Source: Verrucomicrobiota bacterium (lineage in GTDB: Bacteria > Verrucomicrobiota > Verrucomicrobiia > Verrucomicrobiales > Akkermansiaceae). From it: a stretch of 6,761 nucleotides of DNA. Position numbers and translations under genes: made by a program. The stretch covers positions 1-6,761 of the forward strand of contig WBXE01000128.1 in NCBI GenBank assembly GCA_008932955.1, given 5' to 3'. Below, piece after piece: positions 5,216-6,761 of this stretch (its first letter is position 1; every line of letters begins with the position of its first letter). The notes under the pieces were generated by a model. It had not been told where the DNA came from. It searched no databases and saw only the letters and a program-made list of their open reading frames with translations.

Positions 5216-6496
5216 ATGGCCCGCTCCTCCAATTCAACCATGTGCTCGTTCTGTGGCAAGGGTCACACCGATGTCAAGAAACTCATCGCCGGCCCGGGGG
5301 TGTATATCTGCAACGAGTGCATCGACGTGTGCGCCAGCATTCTCGAAAAAGAACTCGGCGGCGGCACCCAGAAAGGTCGCACCGCTGCGGAGAAGTCCGG
5401 CTTTAAAGTGCCCACCCCGTTAGCGCTTCGCGACCGGCTCAACGCGTTTGTTATCGGCCAGGAAAATGCCAAAAAAGTCCTAGCCGTGGCGGTTTACAAT
5501 CACTATCAACGGCTGCGTCAGGATCACGCCAAACTCGGCGACGAGTATAAAGACGTGGAGATTGAAAAATCCAACATTTTGCTACTCGGTCCCACCGGCT
5601 CCGGAAAAACCCTGCTCGCACGCACCCTCGCCCGCACCTTGGATGTGCCGTTTTGCATCGTTGATGCCACCACTCTAACCGAGGCTGGCTACGTCGGCGA
5701 GGATGTCGAAAATATCATCCTGCGCCTGCTGCAGGCGGCCGACTTCGACGTCGCCCGTGCTGAGCGCGGCATCATCTACGTCGATGAGATCGACAAGATT
5801 GGTCGCAAGACCGAGAATGTTTCCATCACCCGCGACGTATCGGGCGAAGGTGTTCAACAAGCGTTGCTTAAAATCCTCGAAGGCACCATCTGCAATGTGC
5901 CGCCACAAGGCGGACGCAAGCACCCGCAGCAGGAGTACATCCAGGTCAACACTGAGAAAATCCTCTTCATCTGCGGCGGCGCTTTCATTGGCTTGGAGGA
6001 TATGGTCAAGCGCCGCCTCGGCCGCAATACCCTGGGTTTCCACTCGGACGTCAACGCCCAGCAATTGGACGACCCAACCATCAACATTCTCGAGCGCGTG
6101 CAGCCCGAAGACTTGCTGCACTTTGGTCTGATCCCGGAATTCATTGGCCGCCTGCCGGTCATTTCCGCCTTGCGCAAACTCACCGAGGACGAACTCATCA
6201 ATATCCTCACCGAGCCGAAAAACTCGCTCATCAAGCAATACTCCAAGCAACTCGCCATGAACGGCGTCAAGCTGCGCGTCACTCGCGATGCCTTGCGTGC
6301 CCTCGCCGAAGAAGCGGTGCGCCGCGGCACTGGTGCCCGTGCCTTGCGCTCAATCTTCGAGCGCCTGATGCTCGATATCATGTTCGACGTGCCTTCACGC
6401 GGCGATATCGAAGCGGTCACCATCAACCGCCCGGTGGTCAATGGCACCCGCCCGCCACTGATCCGCCGCCGCCGCGAAAATAAGGACGCGGCCTAA
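5216..6496 (+). CDS. clpX: ATP-dependent Clp protease ATP-binding subunit ClpX
   Basis: ClpX is the hexameric AAA+ unfoldase that recognises tagged substrates and translocates them into ClpP. The 426-residue product is full length. The N-terminal zinc finger has Cys10, Cys13, Cys32 and Cys35. The AAA+ domain shows Walker A GPTGSGKT (125-132), pore-1 loop GYVG (158-161), Walker B IIYVDEID (186-193), pore loop RKH (234-236), the ClpP-docking loop as LGF (273-275), an arginine finger in FIGRLP (Arg312) and sensor-2 GARALR (373-378). The start at ATG 5216 puts the zinc finger at its usual place; no Shine-Dalgarno sequence is visible. It lies 141 bases after clpP across the repeat-filled gap, so it may be read through from the tig promoter, from its own promoter, or both. 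Confidence 0.97.
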   Translation: MARSSNSTMCSFCGKGHTDVKKLIAGPGVYICNECIDVCASILEKELGGGTQKGRTAAEKSGFKVPTPLALRDRLNAFVIGQENAKKVLAVAVYNHYQRLRQDHAKLGDEYKDVEIEKSNILLLGPTGSGKTLLARTLARTLDVPFCIVDATTLTEAGYVGEDVENIILRLLQAADFDVARAERGIIYVDEIDKIGRKTENVSITRDVSGEGVQQALLKILEGTICNVPPQGGRKHPQQEYIQVNTEKILFICGGAFIGLEDMVKRRLGRNTLGFHSDVNAQQLDDPTINILERVQPEDLLHFGLIPEFIGRLPVISALRKLTEDELINILTEPKNSLIKQYSKQLAMNGVKLRVTRDALRALAEEAVRRGTGARALRSIFERLMLDIMFDVPSRGDIEAVTINRPVVNGTRPPLIRRRRENKDAA

Positions 6497-6533
6497 GCTA
6501 GGATAACGCGGCGCGCGACGCGGTGCTCACGGC

Positions 6534-6553
6534 CTGCGGCGAGCGCGCCGCAG
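6534..6553 (+). repeat. Hairpin downstream of clpX
   Basis: CTGCGGC (6534-6540), loop GAGCGC, GCCGCAG (6547-6553): a strong GC stem 37 bases after the clpX stop. It may protect the transcript 3' end or assist termination, but no U tract follows. Confidence 0.45.
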
Positions 6554-6562
6554 CTACGTGGC

Positions 6563-6579
6563 GCGGGTATCCTGCCCGC
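6563..6579. repeat. Inverted repeat with AGGATA-type loop
   Basis: GCGGG (6563-6567), 7-base loop, CCCGC (6575-6579). On the minus strand it reads GCGGGCAGGATACCCGC, close to the repeat at 6732-6749. GCGGGTA (6563-6569) can instead pair with TACCCGC (6601-6607). Confidence 0.45.
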
Positions 6580-6617
6580 AGCGGCCATGTGCGGCTAATG
6601 TACCCGCAACTAGGAGT

Positions 6618-6659
6618 GCGGTGGCTTGCCACCGCCGGGGCGAGGCGGGCTTGCCCGCC
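6618..6659. repeat. Pair of GGCTTGCC-centred inverted repeats
   Basis: GCGGTGGC-TT-GCCACCGC (6618-6635) and GGCGGGC-TT-GCCCGCC (6644-6659) lie 8 bases apart. They share the core GGCTTGCC while the outer stem differs but stays perfectly complementary. The first is preceded by GGAG, as is the hairpin at 2914-2933 when read on the minus strand. Confidence 0.6.
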
Positions 6660-6731
6660 GTGGCGCGGAGCTGTCCATGAGATACCGGTACCCCAGCGCC
6701 TGTCCCCAGCGCATTCTCCAAGCCTGGTCAA

Positions 6732-6749
6732 CCGGGCAAGGATGCCCGG
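6732..6749. repeat. Inverted repeat with AGGA loop
   Basis: CCGGGCA (6732-6738), loop AGGA, TGCCCGG (6743-6749). Its loop and inner stem match the minus-strand reading of 6563-6579, suggesting members of one dispersed family. Confidence 0.5.
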
Positions 6750-6761
6750 GCTACGGTCCCC

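Larger units (their letters stand above)
6497..6761. other. Non-coding tail after clpX rich in inverted repeats
   Basis: No credible gene is seen. At least five perfect inverted repeats of 5-8 bp arms occur within about 220 bases, none followed by a T run. There is also a 9-bp direct repeat CCCCAGCGC (6691-6699 and 6704-6712) and an 8-bp palindrome TACCGGTA (6683-6690). The clpX transcript may end at the first hairpin, but a canonical terminator is not present. Confidence 0.6.

Noticed and set aside
6031..6042. ClpX ClpP-docking loop reads LGF instead of the E. coli IGF
   Set aside because: The family consensus allows I, L or V at the first position, so this is a normal variant.
6534..6553. 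Rho-independent terminator of clpX
   Set aside because: The stem is strong but no run of T follows; listed only as a hairpin.

Overview
The window reads as an ordinary, high-GC chromosomal segment of a Gram-negative bacterium. It carries one outer-membrane porin gene, cut by the left edge, on the minus strand, and four complete housekeeping genes on the plus strand. Protein style (an OprO/OprP-type porin, a laccase-domain protein next to ispE, and tig-clpP-clpX), GC-rich stem-loop repeats between genes and start codons without Shine-Dalgarno sequences together suggest Verrucomicrobiota, perhaps Opitutae. That placement is inferred from general resemblance, not from a search.

Layout: 957-1 (minus) is the N-terminal 319 residues of a phosphate-selective-porin-like protein with a signal peptide. 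958-1195 is a divergent intergenic region with a perfect 11+11 bp palindrome at 1120-1152. 1196-1879 encodes a PgeF/YfiH (laccase-domain) protein; 1876-2727 encodes IspE, overlapping it by ATGA. 2728-3087 has no gene but holds a short CGCAAAGG-type repeat, three back-to-back stem-loops (2833-2933) and a likely promoter for the next operon. 3088-4416 is trigger factor, 4433-5074 ClpP and 5216-6496 ClpX. Between clpP and clpX lies an AT-rich 141-bp gap made almost wholly of three copies of a 32-bp repeat, the first inverted. 6497-6761 is non-coding and full of GC-rich inverted repeats.

How the genes work together: trigger factor binds nascent chains at the ribosome, while ClpX unfolds tagged or damaged proteins and feeds them to the ClpP chamber, so 3088-6496 is a classical protein quality-control cluster. 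IspE serves isoprenoid synthesis (MEP pathway), and PgeF-type proteins act in purine nucleoside turnover and peptidoglycan fidelity; their ATGA overlap suggests translational coupling.

No new multi-gene system is visible. The unusual material is in the gaps: the clpP-clpX repeat triplet with alternative RNA folds, the 1120-1152 palindrome, and the stem-loop elements at 2833-2933 and after clpX.
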